Shown one piece after another: positions 13,239-14,244 of a stretch of 14,244 bases of DNA. The first letter of the stretch is position 1. Every line of letters starts with the position of its first letter. The position numbers were made by a program, and so were the translations under genes. The notes under the pieces are model-generated. The model was not told the DNA's origin. It made no database searches and worked only from the letters and a program-made list of their open reading frames with translations. Origin of the DNA: Alkalibacter sp964582705 (GTDB lineage Bacteria; Bacillota; Clostridia; Eubacteriales; Alkalibacteraceae). The stretch lies in the NCBI GenBank assembly GCA_964582705.1, contig CAZOTE010000051.1, forward strand, positions 1-14,244, given 5' to 3'.

Positions 13239-14244
13239 CACCCTTTGCTATTTCTTCTTTGTTAAGTTGCTTGTTAAGTTCTGAGCTTAAAAAATTCATG
13301 ACAGATACCACATAATCGTAATTCATCCTAACCGGTCCTACAACGCCAATGCTTCCTATGTTTTTGCCGTTCAAGCTGTATGTGGCCGTTATCAGGCTGC
13401 ATTCCTTGAATTCATTAACTGTATTTTCAGATCCGATGACGATGTTTAGTGATCCCTTGCTGACTTGAGTTAAAAGCTCTGCTATCTTATTTTTCTTTTC
13501 GATAAGATCTAAGAATCCCTTGGCCTTAACTATATCAAAAAACTCCGGATAATTAAGTATGTTGGTAACGCCATTAGAATAAACGGAATTTTCCCTCCTA
13601 TTTAGCAAAACTTCTTTAAACATAGGCACTACTTCCTGCAGCAATTCGTTTTCCTTTAGCGTCAAGTCATTTATCTTTTGGGTAAGGTCTTTTCCAATGT
13701 TCTCGAAGGAGGACCCTTTTACTATGTGGTTCAATATGTTGTTAAGCTTATTAAGCTCGCTGTCATCAACCGTTTTGCTAAGCTTGAGCTCGTAATTTTT
13801 GATTATGTTTTCTTTGGTTACTACTACCATCAATACCCTTTCATCTTCAATGGGCACTAATTGTACATGCTTACAGTTTAGGGTATCCATTTCGGGCAAC
13901 GATACAATGGATGTATAGCTGGTAAGCTGGGCGATGACCTTTGCCGTGTGCTTGATGGCTTTGTCAATTTCTTCAACGTATTGGCTGTATCCATCTCTAA
14001 TTTCGTTTTTAAGCCCTTGATTCAGATTGCTTATTTTCATCAGCTCATCTACATACAGCCTATATGCCTTTTGGGAAGGTATTCTTCCTGCTGATGTATG
14101 GGGCTGGATTAGCAGGCCCATTTCTTCAAGATCTGACATCTCATTTCGGATTGTAGCCGCGCTTATTCCGAGATTATATTTTTTTGCGATCGTCCTTGAA
14201 CCTATAGGCTCTGCTGTCTCGATATAATCTCTAATTATGGAATT
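13225..14244 (-). CDS. hrcA: Heat-inducible transcription repressor HrcA (partial, start outside window)
   Basis: The repressor that binds CIRCE operators of groE and dnaK operons. The frame stays open to the window edge, giving at least 339 residues; about a dozen N-terminal residues are missing. The first visible residues (RDYIETAEPIGSRTIAKKYN, then LGISAATIRNEMSDLEEMGL) form the characteristic winged-helix DNA-binding domain, followed by the HTSAGRIPS motif. A shorter reading from the internal ATG at 14139 would lose the helix-turn-helix and is wrong. The C-terminal part contains the GAF-like dimerisation core and the usual late motif SIGVVGPVRMNY. It is the first visible gene of the heat-shock operon and is probably autoregulated. 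Confidence 0.96.
   Translation of the reverse strand, partial: NSIIRDYIETAEPIGSRTIAKKYNLGISAATIRNEMSDLEEMGLLIQPHTSAGRIPSQKAYRLYVDELMKISNLNQGLKNEIRDGYSQYVEEIDKAIKHTAKVIAQLTSYTSIVSLPEMDTLNCKHVQLVPIEDERVLMVVVTKENIIKNYELKLSKTVDDSELNKLNNILNHIVKGSSFENIGKDLTQKINDLTLKENELLQEVVPMFKEVLLNRRENSVYSNGVTNILNYPEFFDIVKAKGFLDLIEKKNKIAELLTQVSKGSLNIVIGSENTVNEFKECSLITATYSLNGKNIGSIGVVGPVRMNYDYVVSVMNFLSSELNKQLNKEEIAKGDDFE

Noticed and set aside
14027..14227. Plus-strand open frame near the right edge
   Set aside because: It lies antisense to the conserved HrcA DNA-binding domain and has no ribosome site.

Overview
The window looks like a chromosomal segment from an AT-rich, strictly anaerobic, fermentative Firmicute of the Clostridia type. 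The evidence is AT-rich intergenic DNA, strong AGGAGG ribosome binding sites, the hrcA-grpE-dnaK-dnaJ gene order, a short Gram-positive-type DnaK, and a bifurcating-type [FeFe]-hydrogenase module next to pyruvate formate-lyase. I cannot name a genus. No rRNA, tRNA, CRISPR array, transposase or phage gene was seen; every gene looks intact except hrcA, which runs off the right edge.

Layout. (1) 47-2738, minus strand: three genes in the order NuoE-like, small ferredoxin-like, NuoF-like. This is the diaphorase half of a multimeric NAD(P)/ferredoxin-linked [FeFe]-hydrogenase (HndABC / HydCB type). The catalytic subunit (HydA/HndD) would lie beyond the left edge; bases 1-46 hold no recognisable start. 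(2) 2739-3253: an AT-rich divergent control region with a Rex-like operator over the hyd promoter and an extended -10 promoter toward pfl. (3) 3263-6239, plus strand: pflB and pflA, closed by a perfect 18-bp bidirectional terminator hairpin. (4) 6305-8974: a small redox-themed locus. It holds a NapH-like membrane Fe-S protein and a cysteine-bearing Crp/Fnr regulator on minus, then an 80-residue [2Fe-2S] ferredoxin, a CxxC thioredoxin-like protein and a nitroreductase on plus. (5) 9017-9454, minus: mscL with a C-terminal zinc ribbon. (6) 9584-14244, minus: the heat-shock operon hrcA-grpE-dnaK-dnaJ, ending in a strong terminator. Any CIRCE operator upstream of hrcA is outside the window.

How it works together. 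PFL makes acetyl-CoA and formate from pyruvate. The adjacent hydrogenase module would reoxidise NADH together with reduced ferredoxin, releasing H2. A Rex-type operator on the hydrogenase promoter would tie expression to the NADH/NAD+ ratio. The central locus is the least conventional part. Its regulator carries the CRP-type SRExxxR recognition helix, and a matching GTGA-N6-TCAC site lies at -41.5 of a putative promoter for the neighbouring membrane Fe-S gene. This suggests a self-contained, ligand-unknown redox or thiol-stress regulon. No dramatic new system such as a defence island or novel RNA is evident; this small regulon is the best candidate for something undescribed.
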